A DNA stretch of 64,000 nt from Gymnorhina tibicen (taxonomy: Eukaryota; Chordata; Aves; Passeriformes; Artamidae). Made by a program: the position numbers and the translations under genes. Below the pieces are notes generated by a model that had not been told where the DNA came from, searched no databases, and saw nothing but the letters and a program-made list of their open reading frames with translations. Of this stretch, positions 34,901-48,800 are shown piece by piece. Every line of letters begins with the position of its first letter. Position 1 is the first letter of the stretch. Where the stretch lies: assembly GCA_013399875.1 (NCBI GenBank), contig VXAZ01005577.1, positions 434,001 through 498,000 of the forward strand. Reading direction: 5' to 3'.

Positions 34901-36659
34901 AGATATCCATTGGCTTCAGATTCCCCTATAATTTTGTTTGAAACAATAGCTGCAAATGCACAGCAGCTATTTTTCTATGTCTACTCATCCCTCATATGGA
35001 TTTACCACACCAATTCTATAATGAAACAACTTTGGTATTAAGGAATGTTCTGCTGAAAAGTAAGACATGGACCAATACTCCAAAAGGGTAATTATAAATC
35101 CTCATTAAGCACAGCACTTTGCACAGGCTTCAAGAGGAAGTATGTGCATGGCCTACCGAAGTTATTGAAAATACACACATTTACATTACGTTTAAATGTT
35201 GTTCATTTAATATTAGTAAAACTGGGCCAGGCTACAGGGGATTTCTTCTATGTAGCAGCCAACGCTTTGTACCAAAGAGTTTCGATGAAGTCAAGAAGTT
35301 TTTGGAGAAAACTTGAGGAGTTTGCCAGGAGTTTTTATTCCTAGGAAAAAAAACGCCAGTTGTACACCTTGGCTCAGTTTTGAGAGTTTACATTTAAAGG
35401 AACATCCCCAAACTTAACAGGGATCTATTATTTAATGAACTTTCTGAACTACTGAAGTAGCTGAAATACCTTCACAATTCTCTGTTTAGGGACATGGCTC
35501 AATAAGAGATTTTGAACAGGGATTTATATTTGTAGGGACCAATTCCAGTTTTTTACAGTTCTTACATGTACAAAGGGAATTCTTTTTAATGTTGAGAACA
35601 GAATTCTTTTGGGAGCGCATCCATTGTATTTATCAATTCTTTTATATTATTAAGCTTTGTTTCCTGTGTTTTAAGCTTAACAATGGACAAGTGTAAACAC
35701 AGTTGCATAAAGAGGGCAAGAGATCGAGTAAGGTATATACTTTCTGACACAATTCCTTGAAAACTTTTCTGAGGGTTTTCTCAGTACAGTTTAAGACAAT
35801 TAATCTCACAAAAAAAACTATGTAATCTTAGAGAACTTGATAATATAACTGTCAAACAATTTTAGGCTTTCTAATATTACTTTATTGCATTTTTTTTAGT
35901 TCCTCTATTCTAAAAGAGCAAAGAAAAATTTTCACTGTATAACCATTATATACCCACATGCTAAGTAATTTTATTAGCATATTATTGCTTGTATTTTTAG
36001 CACTTGTCATTGCATATTTCCAGCTTAAATAGCATCAATATCATTGATATTGATATATCAATAGCAACAATTTTGTTCTCCTGGAAATGCATGTGGCATG
36101 TAAACAGAGATTTGCAGATTTTAAATTACCACAGATTGATTCTCTTGTATTAATAAAGAAGTACATAGTTGGTAGGAGAAAAAAATAGCAATGCTTTACA
36201 ATTTGAGAAGAACAGGATATTTTTGAATTCTCCTTATCTCAAACTGAGGTACTATAAGTTAAATAATGCAAAAGCAACATATTTTTGTTTCAACCTCTGA
36301 AGAACAAATCAGCCTTCTCTTTACAGAAAGGTGCTTTTACACAGTTTTAAGTGGAAGCAGATCTTAAAATGTGTATAAATGTAACAGCTGAGGACATTTT
36401 ATCTATTTTCACTCTGAGGACACCAAAAGTGAAGTGATGCAAAGAGATCATATTACAATTAGAAAGAAGGTTTATATTGCAAAAGTAAGCCCTACCCATG
36501 CAAATTTTGTACTAACTGAATAGATAACTTGCCTTTAAATATATTTTGGGATTGGTCAGTGAGATAAGATGGAGTTTGCTTCTAAAAGTATATTCCCAAA
36601 CTTTTTCTTTACTTTTTCAAGATATTCTGCATGATCCTATTTCTTCGTTGGAGTTTTTT
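31933..36659. other. Unannotated AT-rich DNA
   Basis: No gene or repeat family can be supported. The longest frame (32846-33145, +, 99 codons) has no motif. Overlapping palindromes occur at 36037-36063. Confidence 0.45.
36037..36063. repeat. Overlapping perfect palindromes
   Basis: AATATCA-T-TGATATT (36037-36051) overlaps TATTGATATATCAATA (36048-36063), a perfect 16-bp palindrome. AT-rich cruciform-prone DNA is one reading, and a paired homeodomain-type site (ATTGAT cores) is another. Confidence 0.8.
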
Positions 36660-36825
36660 TCAGAGCTCTGGAGCTACCTGCACTGAAGGTATTCCTCAAC
36701 AGACCCTGGATAGAAGTCCTGAGCAACATTGTCTGACTCCACAACTGACCCTACACTGAGCAAGAAATTGGACAAGAGAAGTCATGAGGTCCCTTCCAAC
36801 CTGAACTACCCAGCGATTGTACGCA
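36660..36825 (+). mobile_element. CR1-like LINE 3' tail, decayed
   Basis: Near the end, 'gaggtcccttccaacctgaa' followed by 'ctacccagcgattgt' is the hallmark of a + strand CR1 terminus. The preceding 'ccctggatagaagtcctgagcaac' fits the CR1 3' UTR. The 5' boundary is vague and divergence is high. Confidence 0.6.
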
Positions 36826-39800
36826 TGCAAATAATTGAACAAAATCATGTCATTTCCCCATTAGAGACTTGGCTAAGATAAACCAATAAATACATATCTC
36901 TAAGCACTATTTCAGTTCCAAATATGTGTACCTTGGCAAGTAATAGGCAGGAACTTTCATAAGGATTAAAAAAAATCCTTGTTAATAGGGAATCAAGGAG
37001 AAAAGCTGTCATAAAGCTTTTCTTCAGCCTAGATTGATAATTGGATACATATACTAGAATGGTTGTTCAGTGAAAGAATCTGCTTCAGGACTCTATGTCT
37101 CACTAGGAGATCATTAGCAAGTGTCTGTATTCTAGAACTATTATGTGTGTACATACCATGGTAGCCATGCCAAAGTAGTTTGTTTTTTAGAGTAGGACGT
37201 AGAACAGGACTGTGCCCACTGCAGTATCCTGTGCTAGCTGTGGAGTTGACAATCTGATTCACAAACAACCTGGCTTCTTACAAATACTGCATTCTTTCAG
37301 TGAGCCAAACTGACACCAGACTACACTTTTTTAATTCTTATTTTGTGCATTACATTTTCATGCTGCTTTTCATTTTTCTCTCAGTTTTTTTCTGAAGCAT
37401 CAAATCAAATGATGTTATTTCTCACTGATAATTCCTTTCATGCCATTACTCTCATCACTCCAGGTTGTTTCTGTTCCCTTTCTGTTTCCTTTTTCATGCC
37501 AGCATGATTGTCTTGTCACCAGCTTAACGGGAAAAAAATAACTTCTAAGATATTTTATCCACCCTGTTGCTCAGTGAGTGCAAGATTAACCTCTGTGTTA
37601 ATAGCCTAAAAAGATCCTCCCTCCATCAAAGCTGTAGGGTGTGGTTATCTGAATTGGCACTTCTCCTCAAGGGAAAACAAAGAACTTTGATCAGGACTTT
37701 CATATCAGCCTCTTAAGTTTTATCTCACAAGCAGGCTAAGAGAAAGCAAACAGGTTACAAAGCCTTACACAAGCAGTTCAAAGTCTTCTTATGTTTCTTC
37801 TGTTGAAAGAGCACTCTAAGATGTTAAGATTTTGTGTTAGGATGAGAAAAGCCAGTTTCCAGCTCGTACTTCTGTTCTACCTGACATGAACCAGCGACAG
37901 CTGACATCTAGTATGTGTGACATTTAAAGAAATATCATTAGACCTGGTAGTCAGAGAATATATCCTTGAATGACTGTAGCAACTGCTTCCTGCAAGGTGG
38001 AGAGTGACATTGAATTTTATCTACAAGTCCTTGCAAAACTAGTTTAATATTTGGGAAGAAAATGGTAGAAAAAAGTTATATGGTATGTAGGTTTTTTAGC
38101 CATCATAGAGCACTCAATGGAGACAAAACATAAAATGTTAAAAAGTTATTCCTTATTTTATTCTAAACAAAGAGAGGCGTGCAAACATTAAAAAAAATAA
38201 TCAAGGCTGAAATTTTAAGCATAGTACTTATTCATTAGTAACTTCTCATCTAAAAACCCCTTTTCCTAAGGATTAAGTAAAAAGGTCAAGGCAGAACCTG
38301 TTCTAGGGGGAAAAAGTATTTCAAACTGTTATACATTATCAGAAATAACTCCATCTATAGGTGTTTGCCTTTTTAGTGTGATCACAAAGTTTTCTAAATG
38401 TATTTTATGACCAGGGAAGTTCTTCTCTTTTTTAAGAAACAAAACAAAGAATCAACTAACCAAAAATCCTGAAAAAAATGTACCTGCCCAAAAGAGAGGA
38501 AAAAAGAACCAAGCAGAAAAGACATCCTTCGTGATGATTGCAATCACACTGCCACATACTTTTCACAATGGCACATACTTAATTGCACTTTCTTTGCATG
38601 AAAAAGGGAATTCAAGCACAGATGCAAGTGCAGTTTGTCTTTTAAAAATCTAGTTTTGATACTTATTTTATATTCAGTTAGCATAATATTTACATTTGAA
38701 AACTGGGCTCAGATGCACAGAGAACCACAGTAATGAAGGGATATTTTTAACGTGACATCCACAAATATAGGCAACAGCGTGAGTTTTCATAATAGAAAAT
38801 ATCATACACGGATAGTATTTTTTTCTTTAGTTGTACCATTTCCTAAGATATGTTATTACTGTGCTGTCATTATGAATAACTTCCAAACACAGGAGCTGGT
38901 GAGCTTGGATGTGTCCCAAGATAAAAAGGTTTAGGGCCTTATATGCTGTTTCCGTTAATATTAGTAGAGTGTTCTTGTTTCAAAGGAACTTGATCAAACT
39001 CTGTGACTGAAAAAAAAATGGTGTATCCTACCATTAAGAAGTTGCAAACATCCATCTGGGCACAGATCCCTGACTTATGAAGTGTCTGACAAAATCTACA
39101 TTTTTCAGAGTTCTCCTATGCAAGAAATTCTCTCCTGTGTAATTGCAACCAGATTGCAGCCTGAGAAACATCAACAAGCCAGAAAGTCACTAAGGAATGC
39201 ATATCGCTTCTTAAATACAGTTATGCACGAACAACAACAATTCAGCCTTGAAGCATGACATACCACAAACCACTCGAAGATTTTGAGGATCAGGTTCAAA
39301 CTCGAAAGCCAAGCTTGTGGAAAGGTATAGCTCACAAAGATACAGTGGACAAACAATATTGCTCAATGTATTTAATATAGCTACTTCTTTGGGCCGGAGA
39401 TGCTAATCATATATTATAAATTTTAGTATTAACTAGAAAGCTGTAAAGCCAGAAAAATCATTTTAGAAATAATGAATGAAGTCTGGAAAAAACCCAGGAT
39501 TATTTTATTGAAATGCGATTCATCCATGTATTTTTATAAAACGTCAGGGAACAAAAAGAAAATCTTTTTGGATATCAAAAGAAAGTATTTAGTGTCTAAA
39601 TAGCATCTGAAAGACTCAATGGAATGGGTCATGTCTAGGCTAACATTATAAGATTAAAGGAACCTAGTCAACTTGAATTTTATAATGGACTATTTTCTTT
39701 ATAATCCCGTTTCTGATAGACAGTAGTCTCCCCTTTTAAGTAATTCAGACCTATTGGTGTTTTAAATCCTTAAATATGTTACAAAGGGTCTCCTACTTAA

Positions 39801-40317
39801 CAGCTGATATTTACAGGACTTTTTCAGTGACCATAAAATGGATAGACTAGATGTTTTAACTGCATTCTTTGGAAAGATCTGAAAAAACTTTTAAGTCATA
39901 TTCTAGGAAGTGATGCAAAGTGTTATATTCAAATGCTTTCGATGTGCAGAGAAAAAACAGAAACATTTTTTAAAAAATTCAAACATTTTCCCTGTCATAA
40001 AATATTTCACAAGTATGGGTAAAAAAAATTCAGAAAATGTAAAAATTGCAGTCCAAAATTCATTGTTATTTAAAAGTAAATTACTTTATTTCTTTATTTT
40101 AGGAGCTAGTCCCAACAGGCATGTTGAAATGATAAAATTTCAAATGCAATTTGTTTCCTCTTTTTAAGTAATTCTCCTTCCTAGATGAATCACACTTACA
40201 TGTTTTTTGATCTGAAAAAACAATGAGAAACTGCTATCAGCAATCACAGAACATAGAAGTCCATCTGACTGACACTGACTTTTATTTTTGCTAGCATTTC
40301 TCCTTTTCAAAAATTCC
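36826..40317. other. Unannotated AT-rich DNA
   Basis: No gene or repeat can be supported. The small frames at 37029-37268 (-) and 39171-39356 (-) have no recognisable domains. Confidence 0.45.
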
Positions 40318-40622
40318 CAGTGGTCCCATGGGACCCAAGGAGATGGGTCCTGAAGGAACTGGCCAGTGTTGTTTTCCATCCAATCTCTATTTTATTTGAA
40401 AAATTGTGGCAATTGGGTGATGTCCCCACAGACTGGAAAGAAAAGGAAATATCACATCCATTTTTAAAAAGCCAGAATGGGCTCTGAGAACTGCCAACCA
40501 ATCAGCCTCAAATCCATTCCAAGTCAGATCATGGAACAATCTTCCTGAAAGACACATCAAAACTCATGGAAGGAACGGAGGTGATTAGAGACAGTCAAGA
40601 TACCTTCACCAAAGTAAAGTCT
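40318..40622 (+). mobile_element. Internal CR1 ORF2 fragment lacking its 3' end
   Basis: The stretch follows the CR1 ORF2 region that leads into the reverse transcriptase. Landmarks are 'tgggacccaaggagatgg', 'ctgaaggaactggcc', 'gactggaaagaaaaggaaat' followed by 'ccatttttaaaaagcc', 'actgccaaccaatcagcctc', 'agatcatggaacaatc', 'gaggtgattagagacagtca' and 'cttcaccaaagtaaagtc'. Homology stops at about 40622, well before the usual CR1 3' terminus. CR1 copies normally keep the 3' end and lose the 5' end, so this piece must have been cut by a later deletion or rearrangement. Its remaining frames are broken. Confidence 0.75.
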
Positions 40623-41957
40623 TCTGCATCTTCTTAGGATCAGTTGTACTTTTAGGATTCCTTTTTTTTCAGGCCCTCAGTCTTCTAGCCAAGTCTGAGT
40701 GAAGAAGAACAAGGCCTGCTCCATCTCCTGTTCAATGCTTCCATCTCATGTCTGCTTAAGTAGGCACTACTTTGGTTTAAACCAGTCACTGTCACAATTT
40801 ACAACAAACCCTTTCTGGTTGCAGCTAGCAAGCAACAGGCTTCTGCTTGAGAGCTCAAATGCTTGGGTTCAGGCATCTGCCTTTCTCCACATCAGACACA
40901 CACAGAGGATTATCTGCCGCTTGTTCTCATTCACAACTCAAGCTACATTCCTTCGTATGAAAGCAATCTAAGAATTTTACACAATATCTAAACATACATA
41001 TAAGGTTTTATATTTATCATAATGCAAAAAATTACTCGTCAAAATTAATAGTCCTAGCTGAGTTATTTGTTCCAGCAGATTATAAAGAGTTTTAGTTTAG
41101 CAGTAATAAAAGAAAAAGTTCTTTTGGATGACAGAAAATTTTGTACCCTGAAAATATGAAAAAGAAGTTCAAGGAAAGAGCCAGTAAAATTCTGCTATAG
41201 AGTTATCAACAAATAAAAACTCAGTAGTCCAGAAAATAATAAGGAAATAGGAAATCTAAGAATTTTTCAATTCTCATCTGAATTGACAGTAGATATAAAA
41301 ATCTGACATCAACTGGTTGATGTATTGCAACACGCACTGAGATGTCTTCCAGAACATAAACATTCTTAGCCTAGAATGTATGAGGCTGGTATTTAACAAA
41401 CAAATCAAACCAGATGCAACAAGTTGCTTACTAAATGGAGACATCTCCAAAATCAGCTCGGCTTGTCATGGCCAGGCATTGTTTATAGTTTAAGGGTTTT
41501 AAAATTCTAGCTATGACATCTATTGCTCAGAAAACACAGCAAAATGAGCTATTGCTATTGGCTAATATTGCACAAGAGCAGGGTGTGAAGGAACACAAAG
41601 AGTAAGGCAATCAATTGGTCTTCAGGAATATGGATGCAACAACTGATACTTGGTACTTTATTAGAAGCATAGGACTATTTGCAGAGTTTTTTTCAAAAGC
41701 CTGTGGAACAGTAACAACAACATGTTGTCTGCCGCAGCTTTAATACTGGTCCAGATTTTCTTTTGTCCTAGTTTATAGTCATTCACCAGCTACATAAAAC
41801 ATGACCCCTTAATAAGCTAGGCACAATTTACTCTTTTAGAAGTTGTTTTGAAAAATGTTATCTCCGTAGACAATTGAATTGAATTCTGAAATATTAAAAG
41901 AAATCTACATGGACCTGTTTTGTAACAGTAAGCTCTTCAAAGACATTAGGACATTTT
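40623..41957. other. Unannotated DNA
   Basis: The frame at 40699-40971 (+, 90 codons) is open but has no motif. No repeat is recognised. Confidence 0.4.
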
Positions 41958-42065
41958 CATAGAATCATTCAGGTTGGAAAAGATCTTTAAGTCCAATTAT
42001 AAGGCTAACACTGCTAAGTCCACCATTAAACCATGTCCCTTAGCACCACACCTTTTCAATCACCT
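41958..42065 (-). mobile_element. CR1 LINE 3' tail fragment
   Basis: The + strand reads 'catagaatcattcaggttgg' then 'aaaagatctttaagtccaat', 'gctaagtccaccattaaacc' and 'atgtcccttagcaccacacc', the reverse complement of a CR1 3' UTR. Only about 110 bp remain. Confidence 0.85.
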
Positions 42066-45000
42066 TTGACTACACTGTTGCTGTTAACACATGCATATAA
42101 TCAGAAAATATAACTTAGAAATATTTTCCAGTTTTTCATTGTTTACCACATCTGGATTACGACCGACAATTTAGAAAAAAGAAATCTGCTTGACAGATAA
42201 AAAGGATGTGTTTTGTTTTACAAAATGCAGGTGTTTTTGTCAACTTTAAAATGGTCAGTTTTACATTTGTGTAAATGTAGAAGGTTATCATTGCTCTTTG
42301 ATTGATTAAGGAAACTACAGAGAATCTTGAGGTAAATAGGAAAGTAAGTATGAGTCACTGTAGAGAGGTATAAATGCACATATTATTAAAGCTGTATTGA
42401 AAGAATATTTGGCAGGATGTTACAATAAGATCTCAGCAATTCTAAAACTTACTATTCTATATATTTTTTACATATTGTTTTATTCAGTAATTTTGCCTCT
42501 CTCTGTATTTTTTTTCATCTAACCTACTGTGTCTATTTAGACATTAAACAAAGCATTGAATTCTATAATTCTGTCTAAGTGACATGAATTACTTTTATGG
42601 TAGTTATGATCAGTGTTGAAAAGTCATATGTAAGAGCCTTTAGAATATAAAAATTCCACTCAGAGTGATCCCTAAGAACACTAAATATTTAAAGCCTTGT
42701 TCTATGTCTCTCTAAAACTTTTCAACTTACTGTGCAAATAAGACTTTATCATCCAGGTCACAGGTTCAATGCTAGTCTCTTTACCACTTGCGATGGCTGC
42801 AACGGGGAAAAGGGCTCCTCCCAGCCACGCTACAAAATGCCTGTAAAATATGTTCTTACAGGTAAATTTAAGGCCCTAAGAAAGGAGACCAAAACTTTTG
42901 TGACATAAAAGAATCTCAAAGTAAAAATTAAGAATGAGCCTAGAAAAGCTGCCAATTCCACTTGTTGCTTTAAGAACAAAAAATATAAGTTGATTCCTTA
43001 GAGATAGAAAGAAGTAACTTTCAGTAGAATCTTGGCAGGCCTCTAAGTTTTTTGCTCAAAACTTAGCCTGATTTATTTCTGTTGTGAAAATAATTGAGGT
43101 GAATGCAGAATGAAGTTTCATTAAGTTCGTGCACGTAGAAAGCCCACTCAGTTTTTCTCTTTATTTATTGGCCCCAGCCATCTGGGGTGTTACTCTAGGT
43201 CACTTTGGTAAATTCATACATTTTTTTTAGAGTCTGGAAATAGCACAGAGAGGAGAAAATGTGTTTTCTGGTGTATGTGTGGTGAATAAGGTGGGGGCTT
43301 TGAAATACTGATGTTTCTGAAAGGATCGGTCCTTCTTGAGCCATATCAATGTCAGCCTGCCTCCCTCACACAAGCAGTACAGCTCACTTGTGCAGATGTC
43401 AGAGGTCCTTGAGTCCTGTAGGCATATCTTTTTAAAAACTATATGTTAAATAAGATGAATCAAATAGTTGGCAAAATTTCAGAAAGCTTTCAGGTAAGCA
43501 TTTCACACCTAAAAGACGAGATAGTTGGTTTTTTTTAAATTAATGGTCTGTAAACACCTTGTTCTCAATTCTGATTTTGCAGCAATTTTATGCCAAAGTA
43601 ACTCCATCAATTACTGGTGATTTACAGTGATATTAGCCTACAAGTCCTCTAAAGTTTAGCTCAAATAAAAAAATATAAATCCTAGTTTTGTATGTGCTTG
43701 CTAGTTTGTCTCTCCTCTCACCAACATTTGCAGGTGTCAAAATTAACTTCTAGCACAGACCCTGCAATTTTATATAATGGTACAGCCTTTGAAAGTTCAT
43801 CTGAGAGTTTTGTCTTTTGTGATGCAATATACTGTGGAGAAACAGAAAGCTTCCTCTCCTTTTCTGCTCCTCCATGTTTTCCTTTTGTTTTATACATATC
43901 CACTGATGTTTTACTATCTCAAAATTTTCTCTTTCAAAACACTAACAATTATTTCAACTGTTTTAATCATCTTTCTGCAACCTGGATGCCATTTGAAGAT
44001 GTGAGAGTATATTCATTTTCAAGTAGTGTGTATAGCATCAGGGAAGATGGATTCCCACGAAATTAATCCAGTGGGATTCAAAATCTACATGGAGAAGTGG
44101 GGGAGAAAAGAGAGAAGTCGTCTTCCTACCGTCAACTTACATACCACATCCCTGGCCTCTTTAGTGTAAATGCTGAATATTACATAATCCCCACACAGAT
44201 GTTAAACACTTCTAAAAAGAGGTAATATTCTAGCAGGTATACTACAGATATGTCACCTTTGCATTGTCTTTCATATACTGGAATGGTTATGAGTGAGGGA
44301 GAAAATTGTGCTTTTAGAATAGGAGAGCAGGAGACATTTCCATGCAAGTGTCTCTAAATATTTGTAGGGTTTTCTGCCCCTTCTTGTGTTCTTGAGTTCA
44401 CTGCTTCTAGCAATAGTACTTGTGCAACTGATGTAAATGTCCACATGGGCTTATATTTATGAATTTATATTTCATTCTACCCATTGTCCAAGGTGATCAA
44501 GTCTTACAACAATATTGCTCTGTGCAAACATACCAGTTTCTCAGTGCTTTGCCAGCTGCTGTGCTGTGTTGTCTGGTCTGCTTGGCAAAGAAAATGCAGC
44601 TCAGAACACAGAAAATCTCTATGCAACCATTATGCTATAGCACTGCAAGTTTATTTCTGATATACTTTATTTTAATTTTGGTTTTGTCCTGTTTATTTTC
44701 ATTCCTAAACTGTGCTTCATTAAGGGCTTTTCTACATTAGGATATTCACTAAAGTAATTACTTGAGCTGTAGCCTAAACAATGACTTCAACTGTATCCAA
44801 TCAGTACTACTACCTTTGCAATACAATTCCCAATGTGAACACACTTTCTCAAGGACAAGTATCTTTATTTACAATTTAGCTTAATCTGCTTCTACAGTGG
44901 ATTATGTGCAGTTCAAATTATACTCCTATGTCAATATTTTCTTGTGTAGATAAACCTCTGTAGGCAAAAAGGTTTAAATTCACAAAGCAAAATTACCATG

Positions 45001-45365
45001 CAAGGTTCTTCCTGGTCCTGCAGTGATGCCTTTGTTCTTCATGCTCAATTCAACCCATATTTATGTTACACCTTCACAGACACTTCTGTCACAATCTACA
45101 GGCTCTGATTTTCAGTGATTGAACACTTACCATGAAGAACTGAAAATCATAAACTTCTATTCACAACTGTTTATTGGGTCTTCTCACACTCAGAGTAAGT
45201 GTCCAGGTTAAAATAAAGAACAGAAGGACAGAGGAACCTGGCGGTAACTGCAATTGCTCTGTACCACCCCTGTCAGTAGTTGATCTATCTGTATGACCTA
45301 TTCATAGCAAATGCTGCCTACTTTTGGAATAGGAATGGCAAATTTCCTCCACCCTGGAGTGGTTA
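42066..45365. other. Unannotated AT-rich DNA
   Basis: No gene is supported. The 124-codon frame at 43692-44066 (+) is T-rich with no domain. A short GC pocket at about 42785-42832 ('gcgatggctgcaacgggg') has no evident role. Confidence 0.4.
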
Positions 45366-45842
45366 GATGGAAACTCATATTTTAAATAAAAGAAGAGATG
45401 AGCCCATCACTTCGAGGAGTATTGTCAGGGCTCTGGGAGAGATACCAGCCCTTATTGTCCCTGCCCAGCAACCTCTGAGACCTCCTCTACCGCTCCACAA
45501 GGAGTCCCATTTCAGCTCAGGCTGGTCCCCTGCCCCAGTGATGCAGTAGGAGTGCCTGGGCTAAGTGTCATTTATGTTCCTTTCCCCTGCATAGGACTCA
45601 GACCCTGGCTGCAGCCAAGTTTCCAGCCCTGTCCTGGTCTCCTGCTGCTTGATGGGACCTGGTAGGTCACTTGCCATGCCTGGAGCTGTTGATAAGACCT
45701 CATCATAGCCACAGCTCTATCTGCTGTGGCCAGACCTGAGGGACAGTGCCTGCCAATGAGGGCACTGGATTCCCTGGGATCACTCTGGACTCCCGGCACC
45801 CTCTCTTCTAGGAGCAGCCAGTTTTTAATGTGTCCTGACAAT
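45366..45842. repeat. GC-rich block of unknown class, probably an interspersed repeat
   Basis: About 475 bp with higher GC than the flanks lacks CR1 tail landmarks and clear LTR ends. Both strands carry modest open frames (45367-45549 + and 45572-45841 -) without known domains. The sharp composition edges ('ataaaagaagagatgagccc' at the left, 'ttaatgtgtcctgacaatg' at the right) suggest an inserted element, perhaps an old LTR or LINE 5' region. Confidence 0.4.
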
Positions 45843-48800
45843 GATTAAATGCATCATGATTGTAAAGTTCACCATCTTAAACAAAAAGCAAAGTGTGTAA
45901 AGCAAGAACAAAAAATCAGAAATAAATAGCATTTAGCAGCAAGAAGTTAATCTTCTTCCTCAGTGTTAATGTCCTTAATTCCAGCTTCCACATTGTGTCA
46001 ATGACACTAATGATCTTAAACTTTAATTGCTGCATATGTGCAAATCTGTGGAATGAATCCTTACTTTCCCCTCTTAAAAATTAAAAGCAAACCCCAGAAC
46101 ACTCGATAATCTTCCTAGAAATCTCTTACATATGACTAGCAAAATTTTGTGGTAATATGACAACTCAAATTGAGAGAGTTCTGTTTGAACTCTCAGGGAT
46201 ATCAGCAGAAGGATTTCTACTGGGGTGGCTGTTTGCTGCTAATAGAAATTTATTAAACTTGTATTTATTTCTCTGGGAATGAAATTTAACTCTTATTACT
46301 TACTGCACTTCACAGCTATTGCATACTGACTCCTGCAAAGACAGAATTTTCATGTGTTTTAAGCACACAGCTAATTTGGCAACAATTGCAAATACTACTG
46401 AGTTTGCATTCACAAACCAATGCTTAAATGAGCAGAATTTAGCCAACTCAAAATGTGTTTTCATCCGAATATTTGAAGCACTGCTCCACCTAAAGACCCA
46501 TCCTTCCTGAAATTTCCTTTTTTAATATCCTTTTGCTTTTGAACAGTGAAAGATATAATAATCTTTTGATTTAATAATAACTAAATATTTGCCTCTATTG
46601 ATCTTTTTTCCTCAGTAACAACTATATCACTTTAATTTTGGAAAATAAGAAGCACATTAGTTTAGAAAACAGTAGTTTGAGAATGGCATGACACTCTGAG
46701 AAAATGGTTACTTTTTTATTTGTATAGGTTTTAAAGGAGCTGACACCAGAGGAAAAAATATTTGGAGTTTTTCCCCAGAGAGGTTGTACTGCTGCTGCCA
46801 TCCCAGCATAGAAAAAGTTCTTATTTGTATAGTACATTAGAACAGAAAATCCTCTGCAACATTATCTATACTCAGGATGAGCAATCAGATGAGCCAAGTA
46901 CATGGTCTTTTTCAAGCTAACACAGATACCACAAAATAAGAAGTTATTGAAGTAAAGTAAACAAACATTTAAACTATTTATCAATTTATATATTTTTATA
47001 TGCATGGAGCTTTCTTAAACAAATTATATTATAAATATATGTTTATGTATATAATGTGGTAATAGACATGCAAACTAGAAGCAAAGAAATCATATGTGTA
47101 TATATATGCATATTAATACCCTTAGTATCAGCATATTCTGCTGTCTACTAAGTTTTGTGCTTTTTAAAACATCTGGCAAGTGTGAAACTTCAAAGTTCCC
47201 TCAGTTTCCTATTCTCTGGCCTGTCTTTGCAAATATGGGCTATGTCCCCATGGGACATAAGGACTTCTCTGTGGTTCCTTTGCTCCTTCTAGTTTGCATC
47301 TCTTTGTTACATATAAATCTCACCATCAGATTGTTGTACTTCAATCTACATATTTTTGTTCTTGCCTTGCAGAGCTTTAGCATCCCAGACACTCAGCAAG
47401 CTGCCTTCTTTGTCTCTTTTACCAGCCCTATCCTCACATTTCTTCTCTAAAAAACATAGATATTTCACTGGTTACATTGTAAAGTAGCTATTGCTATTAA
47501 AAGTACTTAAAGAAAGTTGCAGATGTACAGAGACCTATCCAACCCTCAGAGATAATGTTATGTCTGTCACTGACCAGAGCTTTATTTTAAGCTACAAACT
47601 AAATGTATACAATGGGGGGAAAAGTGAAATCTGAACCGTTTTCCTCACTGGAATTTCACAGAGTGTTTTTAAATATTATTTCGCACTTTCAAAATAATTT
47701 TCAGTTATCAAAATGAGTGCATTTCTCTTTCCAATTATATGAACTCATTTTTATCATTCCTTGTCTTAGGTCAATCCTATCTTGCAAGAAAATAAAGGGT
47801 TTTTCTTTGCAGTTATCCATAGTAAGTAAGCAAATTTCTGGCTGCTGACTCACCTAGCCACAAAGATTGGATCTAATAAATACCATAAGATTTTATTTAA
47901 ATAGATAATAAACTCAAAACCCTAGCTAAATACATTTCCTTTTGAATTAAAATTTTGTCTTTGACTTTTAATGGCTGAAAATAATTTCTTTTTTACAAAA
48001 AAAAGAACTTAGAAAAAATTAATTGCTAATTAGTTGCTCACGTTATATCTTTGTCTCTCAAATTCTAATGATTATTTTAATTTGTTTCTTCTGGTTGAAA
48101 TATGCAATACCTATCACTCTATAAAGACTCATAAAGTATGTAACAGACACTGGCACACAAAGCCTTAGAGGCATTTGGTTCATTTTATAGTCAGCATAAA
48201 TCTCTGGAAACTAAATGAGATCATAACAATAAGGTTGCCCAAAGAGAATGTATTCCAAGAAAAGAAACAAATTCCTCACTGTAGTTTGGGAGATCTTTTC
48301 AGTGTTCCAGCATTACTGATGGGAGTCACAGAGATACCATGGCAGTGTGGGGATGTAAATCACACCAAACAATGGACACTGATATCTCCATGGCACTCCT
48401 GTGTTTGTTTTCATGCTGATCTGGATTGTCCACCTTGCTCCCACGGTGCTGCTATCCATTCTGCTTTTTTCCTTCTCGCAGCCGTTTACCAGAGCTGGAG
48501 AAGCACCAAAATGTTTTGCTTTGAGTAATGCTTATAGAAGCATTTTGTAATCAATCCTTAATTCTGGTTTATTGTCCTCTTTCTTTGTGCTGCCCATGTT
48601 ACTTTAAAACAGAATAACAGCTTTGGTGCTACTGGACTTCTCATCATATTTAAGGATTCTGCAGAGCTGAAAAAAAGTGAGAAAAAAGAGAAACACAGAA
48701 AGAAGAAATGTTTAATAAATGACTAATTTCTAAAAGTATTAGATAACCTCAAAATTTTTTAATATTAGTTCAAATTACATCCCTAATTAATGTCCAGTAA

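Noticed and set aside
43692..44066. 124-codon + strand frame
   Set aside because: It is T-rich and hydrophobic without domains, typical of chance frames in pyrimidine-rich DNA.
48175..48528. 117-codon + strand frame with several Cys and His
   Set aside because: Cys/His spacing fits no zinc-finger pattern and no exon boundaries are seen.
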